Shown: positions 27,701 to 34,549, counted from the stretch's first letter. The stretch: 47,350 nt of DNA from Bacteroidales bacterium UBA1176 (GCA_002311645.1 DBYW01000020.1:240-47589), one strand, 5' to 3'. Program-made: numbers and translations. The notes: a model not told the origin generated them from the sequence alone.

Positions 27701-28500
27701 AGCCCTACCAGGACAACGGGTTCTCCATCCCAAATGACAGCACCACCCAGCCAGGCACCTACTATTTCCACAGAAATCTTACGCAATCCGGCTGCGACTG
27801 CGACAGCACCGTTGTGCTCCAGCTCAACGTTCATCCAGCATATCTTGTTGAATTAGAAGATGATATATGCGAAGGTACTGGATATCAGCTCCATGGATTC
27901 CACATCCCGCCCCAAGAGACAATAGGTGCTGGCCAACTGCAGCAACAACTCAACTACCAAAGCATGCACGGCTGCGACAGTATCGTGTCCATCACACTTC
28001 ACATCATGGACACCTCCCTGCGGATCAACACATATCCAGCTGATTTTTGTGAAGAATACATGTTGGAATTGACGGCAGAGAGCCTGCTGCCCGATTATGT
28101 TTGGAATACTGGAGAGAGCACCGCAACCATTGAGGTGCACTCACCCGGCAGCTATATCGTGACTGCCACCAATGGCGACTGCTCCGCCACGACGGGCATC
28201 ACCATCGAGCCGTGCGAAATGACACTCTATCTGCCCAACGCCATCACGCCGGGCAACCCCGACGGCCTTAACGACTATTTCCACATCGAGGAGGCCTACC
28301 AGCGTCTTATGACAGACTTCAACATCATCATATACGACCGTTGGGGCAGCATCGTTTTCCACACATCCGACAAGGGATTCCGCTGGAACGGCGAGGTGAA
28401 CGGTAAAATTATAACAAATGCAACCTACTCATACGTGATTAAATACAAAGACTTCTACGGAGACAGTTATATTGCAAAAGGAAGTGTCACAGTACTTTAG
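21751..28500 (+). CDS. Giant T9SS-secreted repeat adhesin (SprB-like) with P-domain and gliding-type C-terminal domain
   Basis: 2249 residues. In order: a signal peptide (about 1-31, LLLWVLFLLCSTTAGYSA); a proprotein-convertase P-domain-like beta-sandwich (about 187-425, ending GIWKIEVMDGWSRDNGYLCGWEL); divergent cysteine-containing half-repeats (about 480-600); ten 104-residue repeats (601-1640) plus a partial eleventh; a SprB-type repeat (about 1746-1815, GGTTPYSYHWF, NLPAGTYIATVVDASGC); further cysteine repeats; and a gliding motility-associated C-terminal domain from 2161 (LPNAITPGNPDGLNDYF, YDRWGSIVFH). The last domain is a type B T9SS sorting signal. The protein is expected to cross the outer membrane by T9SS and sit on the surface or be released, most likely as an adhesin. 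It has its own promoter and an AT-rich leader. Confidence 0.92.
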   Translation: MPASKRNDKQRPLRLLLWVLFLLCSTTAGYSANLRIALDVPVVVDTLLCNGDTLHYHGRSYSTAGVYFDTLLTPDGSMQVDTLRLHHPEITGASFLCLDNEDSLFAPYGAPFYHWSTGDSTRGIRITRPGFYTVTLSDFPGCGATRIVTQFYNPIQSMNIPEMCVGNPHNFSIGYDTLHNIVLQRATAIIGHADTIFLPDGTDCGNGCSYISPVTFSGFPEFDTISSVNDILYVKLSIEHEWIGDLWIQLTCPNGQHASILKKHPTSSGQDSPCIDSIPATEFGWSLPNNLCSPEYRLGIPNFIDDNSQLCNAEVNTIGACRDYCWSEADNQGYTYSSGSYVYSSSNRMVGWNNALNNGHGGQQNLFCRPTNMTNMTNVFRPDGSFTNLIGCPVNGIWKIEVMDGWSRDNGYLCGWELALAGGMLYEGTVDSAVIQSSWMTQTGNTSFTINPPDSIVSDTIITFPLTLYDDFGCQFDTTFDILFHPTAHSVLDTSICEGESFLFNGQTFSISGSYPTFFSSTEESVCDSVATLNLTVHANDRTPVDSIICESTLDNGPLLWNGILFHTSGSDSIYLQNIHGCDSLVVMTLHVIPTTYATLFDTIVENDLPYDTLGIHFTHAGTLSDTIANAAGCDSIVTMTLHVWPNVLSVAQNTLCERELPLFWNGVTFHRDSTARVTLTAHTGADSVLTMRVHVIPTIHNNISDTIVENSLPFDTLGFHFTEACMQSDTLLAATGCDSIVTMTLYVWPNVTDTADSTLCEHALPLFWNGVIFHGDSTATTTLTAHTGADSVLTMRVHVIPTTYATLFDTIVENDLPYDTLGMHFTHAGTLSDTIANAAGCDSVVTMTLHVWPNVASVAQNTLCERQLPLLWNGVTFHGDSTAHVTLTAHTGADSVLTMRVHVIPTTYATLFDTIVENDLPYDTLGMHFTAAGTLSDTITNAAGCDSVVTMTLHVWPNVLSVAQNTLCERQLPLHWNGVTFHSDSSARVTLTAHTGADSVLTMRVHVIRTTYATLFDTIVENDLPYDTLGMHFTAAGTLCDTILNTAGCDSVVTMTLHVWPNVTDSADSTLCESELPLLWNGITFLGDSTANATLTAHTGADSVLTMHVFVIPTTYATLFDTIVENDLPYDTLGMHFTAAGTLSDTITNAAGCDSIVTMSLHVWPNITNIVDSTLCESELPLLWNGVTFHGNNTTTVTFTAHTGADSLLTMQVHVTPTIRNNIFDTIVENRLPYDTLGFHFAVACTQSDTLLAATGCDSIVTMTLHVWPNVVATADRTLCDNELPLLWNGIEFHGDSTATVTLTAHTGADSMLTMNVHVIPTTFATLFDTIVENDLPYDTLGMHFTVAGTLSDTIRNAAGCDSVVTMTLHVWPNITNIVDSTLCESELPLLWNGVTFHGDSMATVTFTAHTGADSLLTMQVHVTPTIRNNIFDTIVENRLPYDTLGFHFTATCTQSDTLLAATGCDSIVTMTLHVWPNVVATADSTLCDNALPLFWNGIVFYSDSTATVTLTAHTGADSMLTMNVHVISTTFAPLFDTIVENDLPYDTLGMHFVSAGTLSDTILNTAGCDSIVTMTLHVLPNVTATADSTLCESELPLLWNGIEFYGDSTASARLIAHTGADSVLTMHVFVIPTLHTLIRDTIVENDLPYDTIGHTFSDAGSQSTTFAASTGCDSLVTVELEVLRNTFLNFDTTVCADALPLTWLGHLFTNAEVLLDTTTNPNGTSCYITTTLTIHASPSLSITNVMHPVCFGDSTGSATATATGGTTPYSYHWFGEANQNLSANSTLQNLPAGTYIATVVDASGCTTSDSVSLACLHDEMIPGTISADQEVCAGNMASPLNGSPATGGDNAYYQWQVSYDGVHFNPVPGLNNTQNLSLDTVTQIRRYRRAWISASCGSRYSNIVTITSLPSPKDTIVTTSCQDHVFDSLGFHLNADETHLVQTIVRRRTLQTLYQCDSSITLILTILPSAFDTLQADICQDEPYQDNGFSIPNDSTTQPGTYYFHRNLTQSGCDCDSTVVLQLNVHPAYLVELEDDICEGTGYQLHGFHIPPQETIGAGQLQQQLNYQSMHGCDSIVSITLHIMDTSLRINTYPADFCEEYMLELTAESLLPDYVWNTGESTATIEVHSPGSYIVTATNGDCSATTGITIEPCEMTLYLPNAITPGNPDGLNDYFHIEEAYQRLMTDFNIIIYDRWGSIVFHTSDKGFRWNGEVNGKIITNATYSYVIKYKDFYGDSYIAKGSVTVL
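23551..26670 (+). repeat. Ten in-frame 312-bp tandem repeats in the adhesin gene
   Basis: Equivalent codons start at 23551, 23863, 24175, 24487, 24799, 25111, 25423, 25735, 26047 and 26359, exactly 312 bases apart; a partial copy begins at 26671. Each unit has two halves, one with TIVEN-LPYDTLG and GCDS-VTMTLHVWPN, the other with TLCE-ELPLLWNG and TAHTGADS-LTM. Two sequence types occur (GMHFT and GFHF), in the order A B A A A A B A B A. Units 6-7 and 8-9 share extra variants and form a 624-bp higher-order duplication. Confidence 0.95.
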
Positions 28501-28528
28501 AGACAGTTCCACTTTTCAATATTTTTTG

Positions 28529-28536
28529 TATCTTCG
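28529..28536 (+). promoter_or_regulatory. Possible -7 element ahead of the beta-helix remnant and PBP1A
   Basis: TATCTTCG, one base off TAnnTTTG, 29 bases after the adhesin stop. It leaves a leader of just over 100 bases with no other visible feature. Confidence 0.45.
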
Positions 28537-28642
28537 CAGCATTAATATATGCATGATATTCTTTGGTCATCATACAACAAAAAACAAAAGAAGACGTTTT
28601 GCTAATTCGAAAATAATTTATCCTTGAACCATCATATAAACA

Positions 28643-29040
28643 ATGACAAGAAAAATGACATTCATATTGCTGGCGCTGCTGACCATTCTTGTCACGCCCG
28701 GTCTGGCTCGCACCACGACCGTGGACGCACACCTCAACAGCGGCAACATCGCGGTGTCATCCGCTGTGGCCGACGGCATCCATTGCGACTGGTTCATAAT
28801 GAACAACGGCACGCTCCACATCACCGCCTCCGGCGACGGCATTGACAGCGACGAGGGCTTCGTGGAAATCAACGGTGGCGACCTGTTTGTGACGGACGGC
28901 AATATGGGCACCACCGAGGCCACGCCATCCCTGACCAGCCAGAAAGGGGTCACCCTCAGCGGGGCTCTAACAGGCACGGCCTTTACACCGGCGCCACAGT
29001 CAACACGTCAGGCAACGGCACCCCTGTGACCGCACATTAA
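28643..29040 (+). pseudogene. Frameshifted remnant of a secreted Cthe_2159-like beta-helix protein
   Basis: The open frame (128 codons, ending 29029) has a good signal peptide (MTRKMTFILLALLTILVTPGLA) and the phrases GTLHITASGDGIDSDEGFVEI and NGGDLFVTDG. These are typical of the carbohydrate/calcium-binding Cthe_2159 (DUF4353) beta-helix. The natural family is several hundred residues long. Around 28970-28985 the frame turns into unlikely protein (FTPAPQSTRQATAPL), while a neighbouring frame reads LYTGATVNTSGNGTPVTAH and stops at 29040. This suggests a one-base indel plus a large internal loss. It could still be a short secreted protein; the frameshift is inferred from composition only. PBP1A starts 22 bases later. 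Confidence 0.6.
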
Positions 29041-29062
29041 AACCTAACCAACAGCACTGGAA

Positions 29063-31363
29063 ATGTACACTGTAAAATCCTCTGAAAAGAAAAATAACGG
29101 GCAGAAGAGCACCGGCTGGGCCAAATGGATCAAGCCCTTCTGGATTTGCTATCTCTCCATAATCGGGTTTTTGACTCTTCTTTTCATCCTAATTTCGTTA
29201 GGATGGATTGGCTACATGCCCTCCTTCACGGAATTGGAAAACCCGGCTGCAAACTTGGCCACCGAAGTCATTTCCGCCGACGGTGAACTTTTAGGCACCT
29301 ATTATTTGGAAAACCGTTCCAACTGCAAGTACAAAGACTTGTCGAAGCCCCTGAAGGACGCGCTCATTGCCACAGAGGACTCGCGTTTCTACAAGCATTC
29401 CGGCGTGGATGCCAAGGCTTTGTTCCGCGTGGGCGTGGGTGTGCTCACCCGACACCACAAAGGCGGCGGCAGCACCATCACGCAACAACTTGCCAAGAAC
29501 CTGTTCCCGCGCGACCGCAAGATGAACAAAATAAAGCTCGTATTCTTCAAATTCAAGGAATGGGTCGTGGCCACCAAGCTGGAACGCAAATATTCCAAGG
29601 ACGAGATTTTAGCCATGTACTTCAACACCGTGGACTTCGGCAACAACGCCGTAGGCATCAAATCGGCGGCACGCACCTATTTCGACAAGAAACCGAGCGA
29701 AATCAACGCCGAGGAAGCCGCTTTGCTCGTGGGCATGCTCAAGGCCCCCACACAGTACAGTCCCCGTCGCCACTACCAAGCCGCCTTGGGCCGGCGCAAC
29801 GTAGTGCTCTCGCAGATGAACAAGTATGGTTTTCTCACGCAAGCCGAGATGGACTCCCTCCAGAAAATCCCCATTGACCTTTCTAACTTCCGTTCCCAAG
29901 CCCACTATGCCGGCCTCGCCACCTATTTTCGCGAATACCTGCGTCTGTTCCTGAAGGAGTGGAGCCGCCAACATCCCAAGCAGGACGGCTCGCACTACGA
30001 CATCTACTGCGACGGCCTGCGCATCTATACAACCATTGACTCGCGAATGCAGCGGCATGCCGAAGCCGCAGTCAAAGAACACGTCTGCGACTACCTGCAG
30101 CCGCTTTTCTTCAACCACATCAAAGGCGCTCAAAACGCCCCGTTTGTCAAACTTTCCGAAGAACAGACCGACCGCATCCTCTGGGCTGCCGTCAAGCAAT
30201 CGGAACGCTACGACCGCATGAAGGATGCCGGCGCCACCGACGAGCAGATCCGGGCCGCCTTCAACAAGAAAGTGAAAATGACCATCTTCACCTACAAAGG
30301 CCCCAAAGACACTGTAATGAGCCCATTCGACTCCATACGATACCTCAAGTCGTTCCTGCAATGCGGTTTGATGTGCATGGAGGCCAACACGGGGCACGTC
30401 AAGGCCTACGTGGGCGGCACCAACTACGAGCAGTTCCAGTTCGACCATGTCAAGCTCTCAAAGCGCCAGGTAGGATCCACCTTCAAGCCATACGTTTACA
30501 CCGTGGCCATGCAGAGTGGCGAGTTCGATCCATGCACCATGGTGCCCAACGTGCCAGTGACCATCACCGTGCCAGGCGGCACTTGGACACCACACAACTC
30601 CGGCGGCTATCGCGAGGGACAGATGATCCAACTCCGCGAGGCGCTCGCTCACTCCCTCAACCAAGTGTCGGCCTACATCATGAAGCGCTACGGGCCGCAC
30701 GCCGTCATCGAACTTGTGCGCGCCATGGGCATCACTTCCGACATTCCTGAAGTGCCCGCCATCTGCCTCGGCGCATGCGAACTTTCCCTCTACGAACAAG
30801 TCGGCGCCATCAACTGTTTCCCCAACCAAGGGGTCTACGTGGAGCCAGTCTTCATCACCAAGATTTGCGACAAGGACGGCAACGTCATCTACAACTACGT
30901 GCCCAAGAGCAATGAGGCCATCGACCAAATCACCGCCTTCAAGACCGTGCGTCTGATGCAGGGTGTGGTCGACTACGGTACGGGCGGCCGCCTGCGCAGC
31001 CAATACAAGCTCACTTTCCCGTTGGCGGGCAAGACCGGCACCACCGACAACCAGTCCGACGGCTGGTTCGTGGGCTACACCCCGCTGCTGACCTGCGGTG
31101 TATGGGTGGGCTGCGAAGACCGTTCCGCACACTTCCGCACCACAGCCTTGGGACAAGGTGCCCGCACCGCCCTGCCCGTGTTCGGTCTCTTCATGCAAAA
31201 GGTGTACGGCGACCTGCAGTTACCCTACTACGCCGTGGTCAATTCAGAAAACAAAACGGCCAAATCAGGCTACAGCTTCACCATCCCCGAAGCATACATC
31301 GGCGACCCCTCCGGCTGCAACGAGACCAAACGCGACTCTGTAATGACTCTCGATTTCGATTAA
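29063..31363 (+). CDS. Bifunctional class A penicillin-binding protein 1A
   Basis: 766 residues. A short cytoplasmic N-terminus and one membrane helix (about 27-49) precede a GT51 glycosyltransferase domain with the catalytic glutamate E105 (ATEDSRFYKHSGVD) and GGGSTITQQLAKNLF. The transpeptidase domain has SxxK S472-K475 (VGSTFKPY), SLN S531-N533 (AHSLNQVS) and KTGT K657 (AGKTGTTDNQSDGWFVGYTP). It polymerises and cross-links peptidoglycan in the periplasm. All catalytic motifs are intact. The GH114-like lipoprotein gene starts three bases after its stop, so the two are co-transcribed. Confidence 0.95.
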   Translation: MYTVKSSEKKNNGQKSTGWAKWIKPFWICYLSIIGFLTLLFILISLGWIGYMPSFTELENPAANLATEVISADGELLGTYYLENRSNCKYKDLSKPLKDALIATEDSRFYKHSGVDAKALFRVGVGVLTRHHKGGGSTITQQLAKNLFPRDRKMNKIKLVFFKFKEWVVATKLERKYSKDEILAMYFNTVDFGNNAVGIKSAARTYFDKKPSEINAEEAALLVGMLKAPTQYSPRRHYQAALGRRNVVLSQMNKYGFLTQAEMDSLQKIPIDLSNFRSQAHYAGLATYFREYLRLFLKEWSRQHPKQDGSHYDIYCDGLRIYTTIDSRMQRHAEAAVKEHVCDYLQPLFFNHIKGAQNAPFVKLSEEQTDRILWAAVKQSERYDRMKDAGATDEQIRAAFNKKVKMTIFTYKGPKDTVMSPFDSIRYLKSFLQCGLMCMEANTGHVKAYVGGTNYEQFQFDHVKLSKRQVGSTFKPYVYTVAMQSGEFDPCTMVPNVPVTITVPGGTWTPHNSGGYREGQMIQLREALAHSLNQVSAYIMKRYGPHAVIELVRAMGITSDIPEVPAICLGACELSLYEQVGAINCFPNQGVYVEPVFITKICDKDGNVIYNYVPKSNEAIDQITAFKTVRLMQGVVDYGTGGRLRSQYKLTFPLAGKTGTTDNQSDGWFVGYTPLLTCGVWVGCEDRSAHFRTTALGQGARTALPVFGLFMQKVYGDLQLPYYAVVNSENKTAKSGYSFTIPEAYIGDPSGCNETKRDSVMTLDFD

Positions 31364-31366
31364 GCA

Positions 31367-32383
31367 ATGTTCGTCTCCAGCCCTTTTGCCGGTACACAAG
31401 TGCAAAACAAAAGGAAAAAAATCCTCGTTTCCCTCTGTCTGTTACTGATGCTGTCCACTGGCTGCAAGCGGCCGGAAGTGGAGACTTGCGACGACTACCG
31501 GCAGGCGATGCGTGACTTTGTGGTCCGCATCAGCGAAACGGCACGGGCACAGAAACCTGGGTTTATCGTGATTCCCCAGAATGGCATTGAACTGGTGACC
31601 ACAGGTTCCAATGCAGATGCCAATCTGGCAATTTCCTATCTGTCCGCCATTGACGGGCACGGACAGGAAGACCTCTTCTACGGCTATCTGCGCGATGACA
31701 CCCCCACACCGGCTGACGCAACCGACTATCTGCTCTCCTATCTTCGTCGCTCGCAGCAGGCAGGCAATCGCATCTTGGTGACCGACTATTGCACCAACCC
31801 TGACTATGTGGCCACCGCCCACAGTCGCTGCGATGCAGAGGCATTCGCCTCGTTCACCGCCCCGAGCCGCGAACTGGACATCATCCCCACCGACGCACCA
31901 CCACACGAAAACACACAGAGCATTATACAGTTAAACGATGCACAGAATTTTCTGTATCTCCTTAACAATGAAGATTTTGACAACAGGAATACCTTCATAG
32001 AGGCCATCGCTGCCACCAACCACGACCTCATCATCATGGACCTGTTTTTCAACGACGGCACTGCGTTCACCGCAGCGGAAGTGGAGCGGTTAAAGCACAA
32101 AGCGAACGGGGGCAAGCGACTGGTCGTCTGCTATATGTCCATTGGGGAGGCTGAGGACTACCGTTACTACTGGCAGACTTCATGGCGGCGACACGCGCCT
32201 GTGTGGCTGGCCTGCGAGAACTCCTCCTGGCCGGGAAACTACAAGGTCCGCTACTGGTGTCACGAGTGGCAGGAGATTATCTGCGGCCCCGGGGACAGCT
32301 ATCTGAACCGCATCCTTGCCGCCGGTTTCGACGGCGTTTACCTGGACATTGTGGATGCGTTCGAGTATTTTGAAAACCGGTAG
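31367..32383 (+). CDS. GH114-like (TM1410-type) putative glycosidase lipoprotein
   Basis: 338 residues. A lipoprotein signal with an extended n-region (KKILVSLCLLLMLSTGC, lipidated C33; a later start is possible) is followed by a TIM-barrel-like domain. Blocks ATNHDLIIMDLFFNDG, VVCYMSIGEAEDYRYYW (from about 254) and GFDGVYLDIVDAFEYF (D327) match the GH114/TM1410 family, which includes endo-alpha-1,4-polygalactosaminidases and older 'cysteinyl-tRNA synthetase-like' misannotations. It probably acts in the periplasm or at the outer membrane on an amino-sugar polymer. The tight link to PBP1A suggests a cell-wall or capsule role; that is inference. Confidence 0.82.
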   Translation: MFVSSPFAGTQVQNKRKKILVSLCLLLMLSTGCKRPEVETCDDYRQAMRDFVVRISETARAQKPGFIVIPQNGIELVTTGSNADANLAISYLSAIDGHGQEDLFYGYLRDDTPTPADATDYLLSYLRRSQQAGNRILVTDYCTNPDYVATAHSRCDAEAFASFTAPSRELDIIPTDAPPHENTQSIIQLNDAQNFLYLLNNEDFDNRNTFIEAIAATNHDLIIMDLFFNDGTAFTAAEVERLKHKANGGKRLVVCYMSIGEAEDYRYYWQTSWRRHAPVWLACENSSWPGNYKVRYWCHEWQEIICGPGDSYLNRILAAGFDGVYLDIVDAFEYFENR

Positions 32384-32420
32384 AAGCACGCTTGGTACTG
32401 CATCTGGCCTGAGGCACCTG

Positions 32421-32446
32421 TAGAGACGCAATGCAGCGCGTCTCCA
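32421..32446. repeat. REP-like palindrome GAGACGC...GCGTCTC
   Basis: GAGACGC (32423-32429) pairs with GCGTCTC (32438-32444), just after the GH114-like gene. Similar 'tagagacgc' palindromes are scattered through many Bacteroidetes genomes; a weaker relative lies at 43992-44017. Confidence 0.65.
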
Positions 32447-32450
32447 TAAA

Positions 32451-32478
32451 TGACGGAGAGAGGGATTCGAACCCCCGG
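32451..32478 (-). repeat. Duplicated 3' end of tRNA-Ser (candidate attachment site)
   Basis: On the minus strand this reads CCGGGGGTTCGAATCCCTC and then TCTCCGTCA. It matches the T arm, acceptor 3' strand, discriminator G and a CCA-like end of the intact tRNA-Ser at 34462-34491, apart from a missing GA and one change in CCA. The rest of the tRNA is absent. Duplicated tRNA 3' ends of this kind are what tyrosine-recombinase insertion into a tRNA gene leaves behind. Confidence 0.75.
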
Positions 32479-32502
32479 TTAAATCACACTCTCTATAATG
32501 CC

Positions 32503-32536
32503 ATTCTAAAAATCACAATCTGTTGATTGTTAGAAT
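32503..32536. repeat. AT-rich hairpin
   Basis: ATTCTAA (32503-32509) pairs with TTAGAAT (32530-32536), and an inner ACAATC (32515-32520) pairs with GATTGT (32525-32530) around a TGTT loop. It could be a terminator-like structure or a recombinase core-type inverted repeat at the island end. Confidence 0.5.
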
Positions 32537-32574
32537 TTTATATTTTTTTACTTTTTATCATTTTAGCATTGTTT

Positions 32575-32592
32575 TGTCCCGATTCTATCCCG
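32575..32592 (-). repeat. Left paired TCCCG motif (possible integrase arm site)
   Basis: TGTCCCG, four bases, then TATCCCG: an 11-base step. The same arrangement in the same direction recurs at 34279-34296 on the other side of the ATPase gene. Confidence 0.55.
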
Positions 32593-32803
32593 AAACAAAG
32601 CAATAAAAACTGATTTTCAATCATTTATCAGCAAGATTAATGCACCGTTTCCGATAAAGAAAAAGCGGTACATTTTTTTGTAGTTCCTCAAAGAACGCAA
32701 TTTTTTTATGCCGGATGTTGCTGTATTTGAATAAAAATGTGCTATTTGAAAAAAGCGAGAATGTGACAATTCCGCGCAAAAATATTTACGGCCGAAGAGT
32801 CGG

Positions 32804-34147
32804 TTAGAGAAAATACGCCATATAAGCGGGCAGATATCTAACGGATTCTTCGCGGGCATAATCCTTTGTGTAAACAAGGTAGCGTTCATTGGTGATTCGT
32901 GACGAGTACTTTTTGCAGAAAGCATCTAAGGATACGTGCGTTTTGTATGAAGAGGATTTCACCTCAACGGGTAGGATCTTGGTTCCGCGCGAGAGAAGGA
33001 AATCAACCTCATAATTGTGCTTCCCGCTTTCTGTTGGCCAGGAATGATAGAAAAGTTTGTTTCCGGAAGCTGTGAGCATCTGCGCCACAATGTTCTCATA
33101 CAAATACCCAAGGTTGGTAGCCAGCTTGTCGCTGAGAAGCCGCTCGTAAATGACGTTCTCTGTGAACGATTTGTCGCGGAAGGCCAGCGTGACAAAGAGG
33201 CCTGTGTCGCCGACAAACATCTTGTACTGCACCAAATCCTCCGAACTGCCAAGACCGACATTCGGATCGTCGCAATGGTGGGAGATGTTCACCGTTTTGG
33301 ACTTCTCCATCTCGGAGATGAGTTCGACGTAATCTTCCGTTCTTGACTTAGGGATAACGCTGGAAATCTGATAGCGGGAAGCATTGCTGTTGAGCTGCGC
33401 CGGAATGGCTGCAAAGATTCGTGCGGCCTTCCCTGTGGGGTCGATTTTCCCGAAATCCTCGTCATACAAATCCAAAATGAGCCTTTTGGCTTGGTCCACC
33501 ACCTCAAAATTATTTGATTCCAGATAGGCATCCACGGCTTGGGGCATGCCACCAACCAGCATATAGAGGCGGAAGTCGCGCATGAGCTTGCGGTGTGCCT
33601 CTTTCAAAGGCTGCGGATGTTCCCATACTTCACGGAGGAGCGGAATGGTTGCCGTATCGCCCATTGCCCATCGGAACTCCTCATAATCCATAGGATACAT
33701 GCTGATACGTTCCTCCTCGCTGGGGATGAGAATATGTTCCGTATTCTTACGGATGGAAATCAGGGAACCCGTTTCGATGTAATCGTAACGATGGTCGTTT
33801 ACAAACGACTTAATTGCTTGTCGTGCAAGCGGTTGGAATTGAACCTCGTCGAAAATGATGAGGGACTTGCGTTCCACCAGTTTGACACCGTATGTCAGCT
33901 GAAGCCTCAGAAAAATATAATTGAGGTCAGAGACGTCATTGAAAAGATTCTTGACTTCCTGCGAGCATTTGGTGAAATCGATGAGGATGAACGATTCGTA
34001 CTCGTTTCGGGCAAAGGTCTTGACAATCGTTGATTTGCCAATGCGGCGGGCACCTTCTATAAGAAGAGCGCTTTTGCCATTGCTCTCCTTTTTCCACTTG
34101 AGCAGACGGTCGTATATCTTTCGTTTGAAGAGTCTTTCGGGTTCCAT
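32804..34147 (-). CDS. AAA ATPase with C-terminal DUF4143 / PD-(D/E)XK-like domain (copy 1)
   Basis: 447 residues. The AAA_14-type ATPase domain has Walker A GARRIGKS (32-39), Walker B SLIIFDEVQ and a sensor-like YIETGSLIS. The C-terminal part carries a PD-(D/E)XK-like set, D382 (YEVDFLLSRG) followed by E395-x-K397 (LPVEVKSS). It shares long identical blocks with the second copy at 42388-43734 (MYPMDYEEFRWA, MRDFRLYMLVGGMPQAV). Family members are common in Bacteroidetes, archaea and clostridia, and their function is unproven. The gene is more AT-rich than its surroundings and lies in an island next to tRNA-Ser. Its promoter carries three 33-bp-spaced repeats (34190-34267) like those of copy 2. 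Confidence 0.88.
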   Translation of the reverse strand: MEPERLFKRKIYDRLLKWKKESNGKSALLIEGARRIGKSTIVKTFARNEYESFILIDFTKCSQEVKNLFNDVSDLNYIFLRLQLTYGVKLVERKSLIIFDEVQFQPLARQAIKSFVNDHRYDYIETGSLISIRKNTEHILIPSEEERISMYPMDYEEFRWAMGDTATIPLLREVWEHPQPLKEAHRKLMRDFRLYMLVGGMPQAVDAYLESNNFEVVDQAKRLILDLYDEDFGKIDPTGKAARIFAAIPAQLNSNASRYQISSVIPKSRTEDYVELISEMEKSKTVNISHHCDDPNVGLGSSEDLVQYKMFVGDTGLFVTLAFRDKSFTENVIYERLLSDKLATNLGYLYENIVAQMLTASGNKLFYHSWPTESGKHNYEVDFLLSRGTKILPVEVKSSSYKTHVSLDAFCKKYSSRITNERYLVYTKDYAREESVRYLPAYMAYFL

Positions 34148-34168
34148 AACCTGTTATTTTTGACCCCG

Positions 34169-34176
34169 CAAAAATA
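34169..34176 (-). promoter_or_regulatory. -7 element for ATPase copy 1
   Basis: TATTTTTG on the minus strand, 22-29 bases upstream of the ATG at 34147. The gene-proximal 33-bp repeat begins 25 bases upstream of it. Confidence 0.65.
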
Positions 34177-34189
34177 ACGTTTTTTCTTT

Positions 34190-34267
34190 TCCTCAAAATT
34201 TTTTCTTCCGAAAACCACAAAATCCTCAAAATTTATTTTGCTGGATTCCACAAAATTCTCAAAATTA
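34190..34267 (-). promoter_or_regulatory. Three 33-bp-spaced direct repeats upstream of ATPase copy 1
   Basis: On the minus strand AAATTTTGAGGATTTTGTGG (34234-34215) and the near copy TAATTTTGAGAATTTTGTGG (34267-34248) are 33 bases apart. A third copy another 33 bases on keeps only the first half, AAATTTTGAGGA (34201-34190). Layout, half-truncation and distance to the -7 element mirror the array before ATPase copy 2 (42266-42343). Probably an operator array. Confidence 0.8.
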
Positions 34268-34278
34268 GAGATGAGTTT

Positions 34279-34296
34279 TGTCCCGTTTCTGTCCCG
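34279..34296 (-). repeat. Right paired TCCCG motif (possible integrase arm site)
   Basis: TGTCCCG, four bases, then TGTCCCG, an 11-base step as in the left copy at 32575-32592. The shared context extends to GTTT before and A after. Confidence 0.55.
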
Positions 34297-34360
34297 ATTT
34301 TAACGCAAAAATCAGCAAACTATACTTGTAATTTACTGATTCTGATTGAGTTTCTGACTT

Positions 34361-34390
34361 CTGCAGAGAGAGAAAGGGATTGCACGCTGC
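34361..34390 (-). repeat. Degenerate tRNA-Ser 3'-end-like string
   Basis: AGAGAGAAAGGGATTGCAC resembles the plus-strand image of the tRNA-Ser end (GAGAGAGAGGGATTCGAAC) but has several changes. It lies just beyond the tRNA terminator. It may be an older attachment scar; the match is weak. Confidence 0.35.
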
Positions 34391-34428
34391 CGCGGGCGTC
34401 CCTGCAAGCGGTCACCGGACTCCGGCAC

Positions 34429-34458
34429 AAAAAAAGGCAACGCTACGCATTGCCTTTT
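34429..34458 (-). terminator. Intrinsic terminator of tRNA-Ser
   Basis: On the minus strand AAAAGGCAA - loop - TTGCC followed by seven T, starting four bases past the tRNA CCA end. Confidence 0.85.
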
Positions 34459-34461
34459 CCT

Positions 34462-34549
<88 letters not shown>

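Larger units (their letters stand above)
32384..32803. other. Gene-free stretch at the left end of the tRNA-Ser island
   Basis: 420 bases without a credible gene. It holds, in order, a GAGACGC palindrome (32421-32446), a 28-base tRNA-Ser 3'-end copy (32451-32478), an AT-rich hairpin (32503-32536), a paired TCCCG motif (32575-32592) and AT-rich sequence up to the stop of the ATPase gene. No integrase is present. Confidence 0.7.

Noticed and set aside
32451..32478. A second functional tRNA-Ser
   Set aside because: Only the T arm and acceptor 3' end are present; there is no anticodon arm, D arm or 5' acceptor strand.
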